From NCBI RefSeq assembly GCF_933775445.1, contig NC_065876.1:28272001-28336000 (forward strand): a DNA stretch of 64,000 nt, in the 5' to 3' direction. This document shows positions 23,008 to 36,269 of the stretch, one piece after another. The notes under the pieces were generated by a model. It was not told where the DNA came from. It was given only the letters and a program-made list of their open reading frames with translations, and searched no databases. The translations under genes were made by a program, and so were the position numbers. Source of the DNA: Argentina anserina. Lineage: Eukaryota; Streptophyta; Magnoliopsida; Rosales; Rosaceae. The number at the start of each line of letters is the position of its first letter. The first letter of the stretch is position 1.

Positions 23008-23329
23008 GTTTTATATGAAAATGTAAATAGTGGTTGATCAGTGTGCGAGAGAAAAGGAAGGAGAAGCTTTGAGTAAAGGGAAAGCTCTTTTGTCCTTTTT
23101 ATTGAATAAAAGTAATGGGAAAACCCTTTTTTTTTAAAATAAAAGTAATGGGAAATCTCTATGTTTGATAAGTGATAAGTCTTAGTTTTGATGCCTCATG
23201 CATGGAGGTGATGGAGTTACCCTGCAGCTTCATTATTGGGATTGACCGCTTTTGGAGTGCTGGTGAATTTACATTCCATGCAAGGGACACGATTGCCGAT
23301 ACTACTGACCTTGACAAAAGTAGTCATCA

Positions 23330-23790
23330 TGTTCTAAAAAATGGCCGCCTAAGCCGTCTAAACTGTGTTTAAGCGTTAAATGGCGGGTCACCGTTGCGTG
23401 TTTAGGCTATTCGATTGTCTATGATGGTTGATGGTTGATGGTTGACCGCTGCGGCATCTTTTAGTTTTTTTTTAATGTCAAATGATGGTTGACCGCCTAT
23501 GACTAAATATAGCCCATTAGACTGCCTAGGACTGAATAGGGTCGCCTATGACCGCCTAGGATTGAATAGGGCCGCTTAAGACCGCTTAGAACCGCCTAGG
23601 CAGCCGCCTAAGACCGCGTAGGCGGCCGTCTATGACCGCCTAGAACCGCCTAGGACCGCCTAGAACCGCCTAGGACCGCCTAAGTGACCGCCTAATTCAC
23701 AAAACGTCACAGATGGCTGCCGAGGCAAAAAACGTGGTGGTGGGTGACCTCCTAGTGCCTAGGCGGCCGCCTAGACCGTTTTTTAGAACA
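23330..23790. mobile_element. 461-bp inverted-repeat element with CCGCCTAGG arrays
   Basis: The ends are TGTTCTAAAAAATGGCCGCC and, inverted, TGTTCTAAAAAACGGTCTAG. The interior is a run of degenerate GACCGCCTAGGA / AACCGCCTA repeats. This resembles hAT-type MITEs with a TGTTCTAAAAA terminus. I could not see a clear 8-bp TSD. Confidence 0.65.
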
Positions 23791-23939
23791 TTGCTCGAGA
23801 CTATCAGTCGGTGCTTACGGTTGAAGAAATCTCTAAATTAAAGCAATTTGTAATTTTGTATGTGATAGAGATTTAATTAATAGCAACTATAAATTCATAA
23901 AGCAAAGAACTGGGTACTGGTCAAAGCAGTGGCTCAGCA

Positions 23940-24475
23940 GAAAGTCACAAATTCTCAATGGAGTCGTCATTTGACCCATGGGCCTTAAAGTCCATGGACG
24001 ATCTCTGATTAGCCCAACCTAAGGCCTGCCCCAGCCTGACCCAGTCAAAGTCCGGCCTTATGGGTATAAGGCTGGGTAGATGCTGAGGGTTTAAAGTCTC
24101 GACCTGCCCGGTCAAAACTCATTCATTTTTAAAATTAATAATTTTATATTTATTTGTTGTATATATTAATTAATTAAATTATTTAGTTATATTTCTTATT
24201 TTTTGTACTATATTTAATTAAATAATTACCATATCTTTTTTTTATAAAAAAAATGTACATCACACATAAATATAGTAAGCCCGGTGGGCCCATTCAAACA
24301 GCCCAGCCCGAAAAAACCAGTATGACCCGGGCTCGTCGATAGATTGTGGGCCTTGATTTTATTAACAAGCACGGCCTGGAAAATTGAAAAAAAATCATTG
24401 AGGCCCTGCCCGGCTCGAGCCTAGTGATAGTGGGCCAGGCGTAGTCCGGCCCATTGCCAATCCTTAAATTCTGAA
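23940..24475. repeat. possible degraded non-autonomous DNA element with GGCCCG motifs
   Basis: Short G/C-rich motifs (GGGCC, CCCGGCTCGAG, CAGCCCGG) are scattered in both orientations at both sides of an AT-rich centre. The right part reads, inverted, AAGGATTGGCAATGGGCC, a hAT-like terminus. The left terminus is not convincing. Confidence 0.3.
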
Positions 24476-24587
24476 CATGAATTTGTCCCGAATTTCTCTT
24501 TGGATGAGCTTATTATCAACCACTAGTTTAGGGGTCACGTGTTGCGCGGCTTTTTCTAGTTAGGCTATTTTGTGGCATTGGTGATTT

Positions 24588-25297
24588 TAGGGGTCGATTG
24601 GTAGGTATACCAACATCATTTTTTCAATATCATGTACCAACAAACATATAATTGGTATGAAAAATCCACCATTTAAACCAACCAATAACGTTGGTATACC
24701 AACTAATTGGTATGGTTGGTACTCGGTTGGTACGGTTGGTAATGGGCTTCTACCAATATGTTTATGACCCAAAAATGTAAAGGTTTAATCTAAATAAGTA
24801 ATAGAAAATAACACACAAATATAAAGTTTTATACAACTTTAACCAAATTACCAAGTACAAAGTCATAAATTAAACATGCTAAAGTCCAAAAATTATAAAT
24901 TTAACAAAAATTTACGGTTGAGATTTATTTTTCATTAAATCTACGGCTGAAATATTTATGGATATATATAATTTTTAAGAATATATATATTGTTTTGCAT
25001 GAGTTGTTGTAATTGTAATGATAACCTAGTGGTAGTTGGCTTTTTCTTGCATGGAAAAATACCAAGTTCGACTCACCATGGATGCATATATTAGAGTTTT
25101 TTCATAAAATTGCTATTTCGGTTGGTACGGCATATCATGGTACACGAAAAATTTGTACCACCTATTAACCATCTTTTGAAGCATGGTACGGTATACTGTA
25201 CCGTATACCATGTACCAATTTAGTGGTATACCAATATATTTGTTACGGTTAGTATATAAATTGGTTGGAATGGAATTGTGTACCATTACCACCCCTA
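24588..25297. mobile_element. 710-bp hAT-like MITE with TAGGGGT termini
   Basis: Left end TAGGGGTCGATTGGTAGG; right end, inverted, TAGGGGTGGTAATGGTAC. Flanking octamers GGTGATTT and TATGATTT agree at 6 of 8 positions, which suggests an old insertion. Subterminal GGTATACCAA and TTGGTACGG repeats occur in both orientations. No coding capacity. Confidence 0.65.
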
Positions 25298-25358
25298 TAT
25301 GATTTTTTTGTTCAGTATGCTATTCACAACGTAATGTTGTAATTTATTAGTCATGACT

Positions 25359-25660
25359 CATGAGATTACATTAGCATAAGTACTTCTTTCGGTAACAAAA
25401 CATTTGTTTTAATAAAGTACATTTGATAGGGAAGTTTGTTTGCAATAATACAGGAATAAGAATACTATCTTGACTGAGGTTTTGGCATTTATTCTTGTGA
25501 ATTTTATCATGAGATTACGTAAGCATAAGTGCTTATTCCGGTAACAAAACATTTGTTTTTAATAAAGTGCATCTGATAGGGAAGGATTTGTTTGCAATAA
25601 TACAGGAATAAGAATACCATCTCGACTGAGGTTTTGGCATTTATTCTTGCGAATTTTATT
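25359..25660. repeat. tandem duplication of a ~149-bp segment
   Basis: Units 25359-25507 and 25508-25660 share CATGAGATTACRTWAGCATAAG, GGTAACAAAACATTTGTTTT, AATACAGGAATAAGAATAC and GACTGAGGTTTTGGCATTTA. Differences are few single-base changes and short indels. No gene can be tied to it with confidence. Confidence 0.85.
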
Positions 25661-26590
25661 CTGGATTCAAAGCAGATTAGACCCCCACTAGCTTCTGATA
25701 TGCTCTCATGGCATTCACCTGTTTGATGATACACTGAATAAAAAGTGGAATTAAAGGTATTAGATTAAGTTGTTAAATAGAACAACTCCTGATACATGTA
25801 CCACAATGACTGCAGGATTAAACATGATCATTCATGCTTGGGGCAAATATCTCTGAGATGATCACTCTCAAAATAAAACCCGGAAACCCGGAAGCCATTA
25901 AGTTAAAAAGATACAAACTTTGTATGGCGTACTCCCTTTGATTTACTCCGGTTAGTAATGACAGGAAAGAGGCAAACACACAGGAAAACATGTGGTAAAG
26001 AGATGACAAAGAGCACAGCAATTATATCCTTTCATAGCTAAGCTAAATTTTGGAACACGAACCAATTCGTCTAACATTTGACAAACATTGATTAGCTTAG
26101 AAGGGTAGCTTAGAAATATATCACACATATAGTGCACAGAAAACCCTAGTCCATCGACAAAAATTTAATGTCAAAACACTTCCCCAATTATGAAAACTGA
26201 TCCATATAGCACACAAACAGAGCAACAAAATAGTCAATAAAAGACTAACATCTGATTTACAATCACAACGTTCTACCTGATTTATTCTGTATCAAAAACA
26301 CTCCAAAATTCAATACACACATACCAAATGGTTAACCTGCAAAAATGCAATACACACATACCAAAGTACTTTTGTGATTTGTACCAAAAAAAAGGGTACT
26401 TTTGTGATTTATTCTTGATAGTGTTGTTTCCTGATATTATGATGAACTCTTTGGCTATTGTGATTGGAATTTTCAAAAATTCGGATATAGATATATCGAT
26501 AGAGATGAAGTAGAATTATTTCCAACGGTTCTCTTCAGATAAGAAGAATGAGGTCAAGACAAAGATATTGTTATTAATTGATATCTCAAT
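25661..26590. other. unassigned host DNA left of copia copy C
   Basis: AT-rich sequence with no supported gene. It was once contiguous with 31821-32102 and with DNA after 38783, before two retrotransposon insertions split it. Confidence 0.5.
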
Positions 26591-26757
26591 TGTTAGCATG
26601 AGTCAACACACACCAACCAAATCACACCAACTAAATTTCTAGCCGTATAAATTAACAAACAAATCTTTGTTTTCATACTTGATAATTGATAGTTTAGAAT
26701 CCTATAAATACCTTGTAATTATTCAGTTCAATATATAAGATTGTAGCATATTCTACT
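26591..26757 (+). repeat. 5' LTR of copia copy C
   Basis: It begins TGTTAGCATGAG and ends ATTCTACT, immediately before the primer-binding site. A promoter-like CCTATAAATACC box lies at about 26701-26711. Confidence 0.93.
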
Positions 26758-26769
26758 TGGTATCAGAGC
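26758..26769 (+). other. primer-binding site of copia copy C
   Basis: TGGTATCAGAGC directly abuts the LTR and is the usual complement of the 3' end of plant initiator tRNA-Met used to prime copia reverse transcription. Confidence 0.9.
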
Positions 26770-27310
26770 ATTGCTCTGTTTTTTTCCTGGGTTTTTTGGT
26801 TGTTTACCTTTTGGCAAGCTCGGCACCGCAACGTGAAGTGCTCCTCCGCTGCTCCGCTGCCGTGCTCCTCCGCTGCTCCACTGCCGTACTCCTCATCTAA
26901 ACCCGACCGGACTCCCGGCCCTCCGCGCGCCTCTGACGTCGCCATCGTCTAGCGCTCCTCACCAAGCACCGGCGTATCAAGATCCATACCTACCGGCGCT
27001 GCAAGCTGCTTGCTGCTTGCTGCTCCGCCCCTTTCACCGTCATCGTGACCTTGTCGCCGTCGTGCGCCTGGCGCCGCTCTCTGGACCCCGGCACCGCTCC
27101 CTCAGGCCAAGCCCGCCGCAACACGCGCGCCTCCTTCCTTCTACCTCCAGCTTCGTCCTTATATCTGCCCAACCTCGACCCGCCCGGCCCGCAATCAATT
27201 TCAGCCCGGCCCGCATTCAGTTTCGCCCCAGCCCACATTCGATTGCGACCCGACCCGGATTACGACCCGACCCGGATTGCGACCCGACCCGGATTTCATA
27301 TTCTTTTTCA

Positions 27311-30300
27311 ATGGGTTCTGGAGACGAAGTTGATGTTCTGAAATTTGAGGTATCTGTCAAGAGTTCTGATAGTGGGTCATTTGGGAGAACTAAACTCAAT
27401 GTGACCAATTACCGCAAATGGAAGCGACTTATGACGGTTCACCTTCGAGGCATGCACAAGATGGGGCATGTAACCGGAATAACTAAGGCTCCTAGTGCAG
27501 ATGATATTATTGCCTACACTAAGTGGGACGACGATGATGGCCTTGTGATGTCCGTCTTGTGGAAAGCTATGAACGAAGAGATAATTGATTTGGTGGAGGC
27601 ATGTGACACTGCACAGGCAATATGGCTGACACTTGAAGGCTTATATACTAATGACTCTGATTTCATACAGGTTCATGAGTTAATGTGCACCGCTTTGGCG
27701 ATGCAACAAGATGGGCAACCGGTGGCGCAATATTTCACCAAACTAAGAAATATTTGGGCTGAGATTGATGTGAAACGTCCTTGCATGATCAAACATCAAG
27801 AGGATATTATTTGGTACCAACGTGAGAAGGAGCTTGAGCGAGTTCACCATTTCCTGAAAGGTCTTGATACTAAACATAACAATGCGAAAGGGGAATTGCT
27901 CCGCCAGACCGAGCCACCTAGCTTAACTACAGCTTTCACATATATCCGTAAGGATGAATCTCAGCAGAACAGCCTTCATCAGACACAAGTTGAAGTTTCC
28001 AGCCTTACTATTCGTGCTAGATCTTCAGCACCGCCCCTTCAGCAGGCCACTTCATCTTCACTTCATCACCGAGGACCACCACCAAGCTTCGGGAATCAGC
28101 CCCGCCCTCCTTGCTCTTATTGTCAAGATACAAACTATGCTCGTGCAACCTGTTGGAAGTTGTATCCACACCTTAGGCCCCAAAGGCCTAATTATCGTCC
28201 TAAAGCAAAAGCAGCTATTCAACTGGTCCAGGAACCAGATATTTATGGTGTGGTTGGACACGATCATCATACAGCAGGAGGAGTAACACCCACAGCATCA
28301 ATAGCTGGTCGTGGTAAGATTGGTATGGCTTTACATATTTCTCACTTTGTTGGTTTTGATACATGAATTATTGATTATGGTGCATCCGATCATATGACTT
28401 ATGACAAATCTTATTTTACTATATTATCTCCTCCACCAGTACCATATGTTACTAATGTTAATGGTGAGGCATTCCCCGTATTAGGGAAAGGGTCAGTTTG
28501 TATTACTCCCACAATAGAGCTTCACAATGTGTTATATGTACCTGCTTTATCTCATCATTTGATATCGGTCCCACAATTAAACACTGAAGCTAAGTGCTCT
28601 GTGACATTTTTTCCCATGTATGTGATATTTCAGGATCTTCTCACCAGGGAGTTAATTGGTCGGGGGTATCTACGGGGCAGGTTGTTTCATCTGGATCAAA
28701 CATATGCGGGAGAGAAACCAGGGGCACAGTCCCAGATCACTTTACTCTCCACTTCTGATAAGCTAAGTGAAGTTTGGTTATGGCATCATCGCTTGGGGCA
28801 TCCTTCATTTAGTGTTATAAAAAAATCCATGCCTACTTTGTTTATTGGTGTGGATGAGTCAGTTTTTCGTTGTGAAACATGTGTTTTAGGCAAGAGTCAT
28901 CGGTCTACTTATTCCCCTAGTACTTCTAATAAAAGTATCATTCCTTTTGAATTAATTCATTCTGATGTTTGGGGACCCTCCAAAGAGTCTACTGTTTCGG
29001 GAATGTAGTATTATGTGTCATTTATTGATGATTGCACATGTCTTTCATGGATTGTCCTTCTGAAAACCAAAAATGAGGTACTTTCGGCTTTTCAAGCATT
29101 CTATACCACTGTCCAAACACAATATAATGCCACAATAAAAAATTTTCGTTCTGATAATGGGGGGGAATATGTGAATCGTGTCTTTCAGGAGTTCTTTAAC
29201 GCACATGGCATTGTTCATCAAACAACGTGTCCTTACACACCTGAGCAGAATGGAGTTTTCGAAAGAAAAAATCGTCATTTACTTGAAATGGCTCGGTGTA
29301 TTCTCTTTAGTGCCATATGCCTAAATACTTTTGGGGTGATGCTGTCATAACTTCTGCTCACCTCATTAATCGTCTTCCATCTCGTGTCCTTGAAGGCAAA
29401 GTTCCATATGAGGTGCTTGCATCCCATGTTTCCTTACCCTAATTTCATAATCTTCCCGCCCGTGTTTTTGATTGTGTTGCTTTTGTCCATCTTCCAAAAC
29501 ATCAGAGGTCTAAGTTGGATGCCCGAGCGGTTAAATGTGTGTTTGTTGGATACGGAGGGCATCAGAAAGGGTACAGGTGCTATCATCCACCTACCAGAAA
29601 GTATTATGTCACTATGGATGTTACTTTCTTTGAGGACATGAGCTATTTCACGTCTTCTGATACTGCCATTCAGGGGGAGATTTCATATTTTGAAGAGCTG
29701 TATCATGGAAAGGGGGAGACAAGTCAACTAGGAGATATGGTGAAAAGTTCGGTTGAGATTACTGATGATTCTGGTATAGTCACTCCATAGATTCAGGTAC
29801 CAGAAGCTGAGAGTACAACTGCCCCTCCTGCCTCCCCTACTGTTGTTTATACCTCTGACCAACGTTCCCTTGGTACAGAAGATCACTCATCTGAGGTTAG
29901 TCATTCTATTGGGGCTAATACTAGTGAAGCTAATAGTAGACAATATGTCTTGCCAAATAGGTCTACTCGAGGTCAGCCAACAAAAAAATATGAACCTACC
30001 CTTCAGGCTAAAGCTAAGTATCCTGTGGCAAATTTTATGTCTACCAAAAGATTGTCTAAGTCATATGAATCATTTGTGAATCAAATTTCTGCTGTATCAA
30101 TACCTAACAAAGTGCAGGATGCATTGGGAGATCCAAAAGGGAGAAAAGCGATGGAAGAAGAGATGGAAGCATTACAGAAGAACAATACTTGGGAACTTGT
30201 ATCTCCACCACATGGCAAGAAGGCAGTGGGATGTCGTTGGGTGTTTACAGTGAAGCATAATCCAGATGGGTCTGTAAGCCGGTATAAAGCACGCCTAGTA

Positions 30301-31641
30301 GCAAAAGGGTTCACCCAAACATATGACATAGACTATGATGAGACATTTGCACCTGTTGCAAAGATGAACACTATTCGGGTATTGCTCTCTTTTGCTGCTA
30401 CTTTAAACTGGTCACTTAGACAATTTGATGTTAAGAATGCATTCCTTCATGGAGAACTTACAGAAGAAGTGTATATGGATCTTCCTCCTGGATATGTGGC
30501 AGCTTCTCCAGATAACTTTGTATGTAGATTAAGAAAATCTTTGTATGGTCTTAAACAGTCTCCTCGTGCTTGGTTTGGAAGATTTTCACAATTCATGAGG
30601 AAAATTGGCTACAGGCAGAGTAATTCAGACCACACATTATTTCTCAGACACCAACAAGGGAAAGTAACAGCCCTAATTATATATGTTGACGATATGGTAA
30701 TTACTGGTAATGATACTATTGAGATGGATAGATTACAGAAGCATCTAGCTACAGAGTTTGAGATGAAGGACTTAGGTACACTCAAGTACTTCTTGGGCAT
30801 TGAGGTAGCCCGGGGAAGTGATGGTATCTATCTATGTCAGAGAAAGTACATCCTTGATCTACTAACAGAGACATATATGTTGGATTGCACTCCAATTGAT
30901 ACTTCTATTGAGCAGAACCATCGGTTAGCAGAGTACCCAGATCAGGTGCCTACTGACAAAACTCGTTATCAAAGGATAGTTGGACGCCTGATTTATTTAT
31001 CACATACCAGACCAGATCTTGCATATGCAGTAAGTGTAGTGAGTCAGTTCATGCATAATCCTAGTATGGATCACATGGATGCTGTTATGAGGATTTTGAG
31101 GTACTTGAAGTCAGCTCTAGGGAGATGAGTGATGTTTTCTAAACACAACAAAATCATTGAGGTTTGTGGTTTCACAGATGCAGATTGGGCTGGAAATATT
31201 ACAGATCCGAGATCTACATCAGGGTATTTTACCTTTGTTGGGGGTAATCTTGTTACTTGGAAGAGTAAGAAATAAAAGGTGGTAGCTCGATCTAGTGCTG
31301 AAGCAGAATACAGAGGTATGGCTCAGGGAGTGTGCGAGTTGTTATGGCTTAGAAATTTGCTACAAGATTTGGGTGTTAAGCCTAAGTGTGCTATGCAGCT
31401 GTACTGTGACAACAAGGCAGATATTGATATTTCACAGAATCCTGTACAACATGATCGTACAAAGCATGTGGAGGTTGATCGTCACTTTATAAAGGAGAAG
31501 CTAGATGCTGAGACCATTAGCTTTCCTTTTGTTCCTTCAGAAGATCAACTTGCAGATATACTCACAAAAGGAGTGTCTAAGAAGGTTTTTTATGACTCAC
31601 TTAACAAGTTGGGCATGGTCGATGTGTATGCACCAACTTGA
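27311..31641 (+). pseudogene. copia copy C gag-pol polyprotein, inactivated
   Basis: From MGSGDEVDVLKFEV the frame shows gag (27311-28280, with a Cys-rich segment CSYCQDTNYARATC that is a poor zinc knuckle), protease (IIDYGASDHMT, 28370), GAG-pre-integrase (WLWHHRLGHPS), integrase (HSDVWGPS, FRSDNGGEY, about 28960-29350), reverse transcriptase (30150-30900, IIYVDDMVITGND) and RNase H (CGFTDADWAG, about 31170, to LADILTKGV). Interruptions seen: TGA at 28364, TAG at 29006, a one-base loss near 29312, TAA at 29440, TAG at 29788, TGA at 31126 and TAA at 31273. The long stretches between them keep full motifs, consistent with recent loss of function. Confidence 0.93.
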
Positions 31642-31648
31642 GGGGGAG
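31640..31648 (+). other. polypurine tract of copia copy C
   Basis: GAGGGGGAG lies directly before the 3' LTR, in the position used to prime plus-strand synthesis. Confidence 0.85.
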
Positions 31649-31815
31649 TGTTAGCATGAGTCAACACACACCAACCAAATCACACCAACCAAATCTCTAG
31701 CCGTATAAATTGATAAACAAATCTTTGTTTTCATACTTGATAATTGATAGTTTAGAATCCTATAAATACCTTGTAATTATTCAGTTCAATATATAAGATT
31801 GTAGCATATTCTACT
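31649..31815 (+). repeat. 3' LTR of copia copy C
   Basis: It has the same 167-bp length and ends as the 5' LTR. The differences by eye are two C/T changes near base 42-47 and A/G plus C/T near base 64-66. Confidence 0.93.
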
Positions 31816-31820
31816 TCAAT

Positions 31821-32102
31821 AAGCAAACTTTGCTTCTTTGAAACAAACTTAAGTATCGAACAAACAGACGTAACCTGCTATAGTTATCTGTCTTCCCTTG
31901 TTCACATGCTTCTTTGAATGCGCTTCCCTTTGTTTCTCTTTACACTGTATGCTTCTTACGAACATAATAAATCGGCTGTATCACACCACCACTATTGAGC
32001 CCCACTCCTCATGTTGATAGGAATTACACAAAGAATGTACCTACACATTAAGCACCGGCATACAAAGTTAAAATACTATCAGAATGCCAAATAATACTAA
32101 CT
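31821..32102. other. 282-bp host island between two retrotransposons
   Basis: This is non-repetitive sequence left between the right TSD of copia copy C and the left TSD of copy D. No coding frame is supported. Confidence 0.6.
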
Positions 32103-32285
32103 TGTTTCAGGATGAAAATTGTGTATTATTGAATGATATGGAGGCCTATATATAGGCATTTACACAACCACAATCTCGTAGGATTCAGAGTCATAATCTA
32201 TTACGGAGATGCTAATCTATCTCCTAACAGGAAACCTATTAGGCTAAGACACACACAAGGGTAGAATAGTAATTCTCCCGGAACA
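32103..32285 (-). repeat. 3' LTR of copia copy D
   Basis: It is the same length as the right-hand repeat and ends AATTCTCCCGGAACA on the forward strand. A palindromic CCTATATATAGG box, probably the promoter region, lies at about 32143-32155. Confidence 0.9.
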
Positions 32286-33399
32286 CTCCCCATCGTGTGG
32301 CATGCCTAGGTTGCATGGTGCACACATCGTTGCCTCGGTAAAAACCTTGTCAAGCAAAACAAAAACCTCTTGGGTAAAAACAAAAGCTTGATCGAAGGGA
32401 AAAAGAGCACAACGCACCGTCTACATTTGATAGCATCATGTGAGCTAGACTTCCCCTGAAGTCTACGAAACAACTCCCCCTGATTAGTGCCATAATCATG
32501 GAGTACAAAGAACAATGTATACAACGTTCATTACATGCTTCTCAAACGTAGTCTTGGGCTAATGATTAATCATTAATCTAGCCACACATCCTTAGATCAT
32601 ACATGCTATACTTAGCCAAACTTAGATCTTAGGAAACAAGATTGCATAACAACTCAAAACAAGAGTTTGCAATGAAAATCAGATTCTCGGATAGAATGAC
32701 CTTCACTCACTTAAACGGCCATAACTTCTTCATCAAAATAGGTATCAGTGAACCGTAAAATGTTATGAAAAGTAGACACCCGTGGCTTTCCAGTGACATA
32801 AGGTTCACAACCTCATTCGATCGGAGCAGTTCACAATGCTCTGTCGAAGTTGACTGACTTGCAAATTTCCGGACAGAACTGTCCTACTTTGCTAAAACGG
32901 CCATAACTAACTCAATATGATAGCTATGAATGAATGGTTGGTGTCCCTGGAACGTCGACACATAGGCCTTTCCAACGGTACCAATTTGACCATATTTCAT
33001 TGAGCGAGCTGTCTTATAGGTCTCGTTGAAGTTGACCTTCGAAACTGGACAGATTCTGATTTGGCACATTCAATGTGTCTTTCGCAAAAAGAATGGGGGA
33101 ATGGACCAATGAATGACTAATTTTGGTCCGAAGCGGAACCGTACGTATCCTTTATGCTACCAGTGTCAACTGCTATACCAAGGCGTACGTTGATGTTGCT
33201 GGAGCTGCTAGCGGCGTTGGTGTGGATAGGATTTGTGTTGGTTCACTAAGTGTAGAACTAAACCCATGTCAAAGAAGCAATGCAAGTCCAATGACGATGC
33301 ATAGGCGCATAGTTAATCACGTCATAATGAAAGCAATAGTATCCCAACAACACTAACATGTATGAATGTATAGCTTATTAAATCTCTTCATCATCTATA

Positions 33400-35400
33400 C
33401 TTAGACGGAATAGAGAATCAAGAACTAGCTTTATATGAACACATATGGGTATGAGTTCTTGCAACCGATTGTACTACGTTCTCTCAAACGTCGCAATCTG
33501 ATTACATAAGCTCTCCGTGGTTTGGAGGAATTTAAAGTCCCTCAGGCACTCTCATATATGTGTCAAGATCCCTTTACAGATATTCTATGACCACTATCAT
33601 ATGCTGCAAATCAGTTTTCATGGACACTACTACTGATCAAGTAGCGGAAAGCAATTATGTCCAAAACGAGATAATATAACTCATCGTAGTCAATACTAGG
33701 ATAATGAGACAATCTTTGCGCCATAAGTCCTGCATATATCGCATGACTTCATCTTTCTCATTACACTCACGAACAACGACCAACATAACAAGTCTAGTTC
33801 AGCCTGTATTGATTCTTTCCACTTCGGTCAAGTTGCTCATCGTTGATACTTTACAACGGAATAAGAGCATAAGCGAATACATCATCAATCATGGGAGATC
33901 AATCCATTAAACACACGAGCGCGCTGAATATGATCAATTTGTGAGATTTCTATTCTTCTCTAACATCAACAAAAGGAGTCTGTAGCGTCCCACATAAACT
34001 TAGTTGATACACATGTTTAGAGAATATCTCTTGATGATGGGCAAAATACTTGTGCTTACGCATCTCGCTTCTTTCTGGTTTTGATTCCAGAGAATAATGG
34101 TCTCCCCCTCATCTAGGTAGGAGCCAAAAACGAAGTTATGACCCTTACTAGTCCATCTTTGCGTTTGCCGCCCTTGTTTTGTGGTGCAATACCACGGGCG
34201 CCGACAACACCACAGCGTACGATGGTGCCATCGCCGGCTTCCTTCCCACTGTCAAGGATGGTGCCAACGGTGCTAGGACCAGGTCATATGAAATTCTCTC
34301 ATATTCTGAGAGTTCCAACCTTACCGGCACATCACAGCATTTATGTGCGATCTCGTCACTTTCGCAATATCGGTAAAGTCATTGAGCATCGAATCTTTGA
34401 CTTTCTGGAGGTAGATAATGCGTTGCACATTTGCTCACTCTGAGTAGTGCGGGATCTTAATGAGACATAGTGCCATACCACGTCAATTCCAGGCGTTAAA
34501 ACCGGAATGGGAGCATTCCATATCTCCCCCTAACGACGGGAAGTATGTCTCATCAAAGTGACCGTCTGCTAATATCGCAGGATAGAGATCAATGGTTGTA
34601 GATTGGAAATAGCAGACAAGTGTTGGTGATTCATCTCTCATAACCAACCAGAATACTTAATCATTTCAAGTAGACCCATTGAGATAACTACAATAGGCAC
34701 ATAAACAACTTTAACCAAATAGGCGTTAGTGAAAAGAACGTTGGGACCGTATCTAGTGACCATCTGGTACGCACTAAACGCTTGGCAAGTTGTGGGTCTA
34801 AAACGAATAAGTGTCGCTGCATGCAACATCATTACATATCCCCATGCAAAAATCGGCAGGTTAGTACCCATAACCAAGTCCGAGCTCTGCTAGATCGTAC
34901 AGTGAATGAACATGAGGAATAATATGTTCAACGACGATCCCAGTAGATATGCAAAACGAAATCATCAAAGTCGTGGAGGTGAACTCTCCAACGGTATCCA
35001 ATCAAATAGATTTGAGAGGATAGGAAGGGTGGTGAGCCCTTAGGATGATGATCATAGCTAAAAACTTTAGTGAATGCAGCGTTTCTTGTGGAAAGCAAAG
35101 CGACGTGTGACCAACGCATTGATACTCTTAACCTATACCATAAAAATACCGAAAAATGTCCGTATTCGGTTGGATAGGGTCCATTAATGTCACCTTAAAT
35201 ACTTTGTAAGAATCGAATGTTCTCGGTTGGACCCTTATCAAATAAGGACTTCCTTGAAATCTAGCAAAAGAACAAGCTTTGCAAAATGAGCGATGGGCAT
35301 CAGAGATTGCCATGGAGGCATTAGAAAACACGGGAGGCATCACAAGCTCCTATGAAGGATGGGATGCCGCCACCGACGGCCTAAATGCCATGGAGCCACC
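33400..35400 (-). pseudogene. copia copy D integrase and reverse-transcriptase remnants
   Basis: Reverse-strand pieces can be recognised in order. One is a GAG-pre-integrase/integrase start (RFQGSPY, VTLMDPIQPN, FRYFYGI, 35128-35343). Next is RWSHVALLSTRNAAFTK (34928-35119). Then comes an integrase core tail (HAATLIRFRPTT, VVYVPIVV, 34638-34877). Last is an RT piece reading DTYMRVPEGL near 33560, where copia RT normally has a DIYMKVPEGL motif. Frames change repeatedly and most catalytic residues cannot be found, so it is long dead. Confidence 0.7.
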
Positions 35401-36269
35401 GAGAAGGGTAGGCTCGGCCTCATCGTGCATGGCACTGATAGGCACGGCCTCACCGTGTGGAGCACGGGTGAGGTGATCCTCCAATCGCTTCGTGAACATG
35501 AAAAATAGATGATCATGTGAATTTCAAAGAACTCGAATCATCATATCTTGTTCAAAATGACCAAAAAACGATCATGTCAAAACTGAGAAGACAGTCAAAC
35601 CGAACCCATGATTCAAAGAATCTTGAGTTACATAAATCTACTACTGCAGGCAAGCAAAACTATGTCTGCAGGCTAACAAAGCTACTGTCGAAGCTTGAAA
35701 AAGATACTGTCAATGAAATTTGACAGATTTATTCCTCTCCATTCTTAACACAAATATCAAGATGAAAATCCATCATTGGCATGTATGGCCTTTAAAACTT
35801 AGCAAGGCACGAAGATATAGAACACAATCTCCGCACGAGATCCGTAAAACAACTACATGCGCCGTAGGACAGTGTGGGTGGTTACGTAATTAGCAAGACA
35901 CTCGATTTCACGGCGGGACATTTTCAAAATGAAGCTTAAGAGAGTCAACGACGCGGTGAACTTCTCTACACAATACGCCGTAGGATATTGTAAGAGAGGG
36001 GATTGAAACAAATGGCAATCCAATCGAATGTATCACATGGAAATAGAACTACATTCTTCAACTTAAGAGTTGGGAAAACATGGTATTAGAGCAGTTGAAT
36101 ACCAAACAATTAAGGTGGAAAACCTTCCATTTGGTGCGGGTGGTCACCAATAATAATAAAATCGTTTGAGCTATAAAACGAATTGGAGAAAACCGGAAAA
36201 TTAACCGGAAAACCATGTCACAATAACTCAAAACCGGGTGAAATTTGGACTGAGAAAACGTGGCAGCAA

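Larger units (their letters stand above)
26591..31815 (+). mobile_element. full-length Ty1/copia retrotransposon (copy C), recent but inactivated
   Basis: Two 167-bp LTRs enclose a primer-binding site, gag-pol and a polypurine tract. Both outer ends are flanked by TCAAT (26586-26590 and 31816-31820). The LTRs differ at 4 of 167 positions by my count, all transitions, which indicates an insertion young on an evolutionary scale. The gag-pol frame nevertheless has six stops and one frameshift. It is closely related to reverse-strand copy A. Confidence 0.95.
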
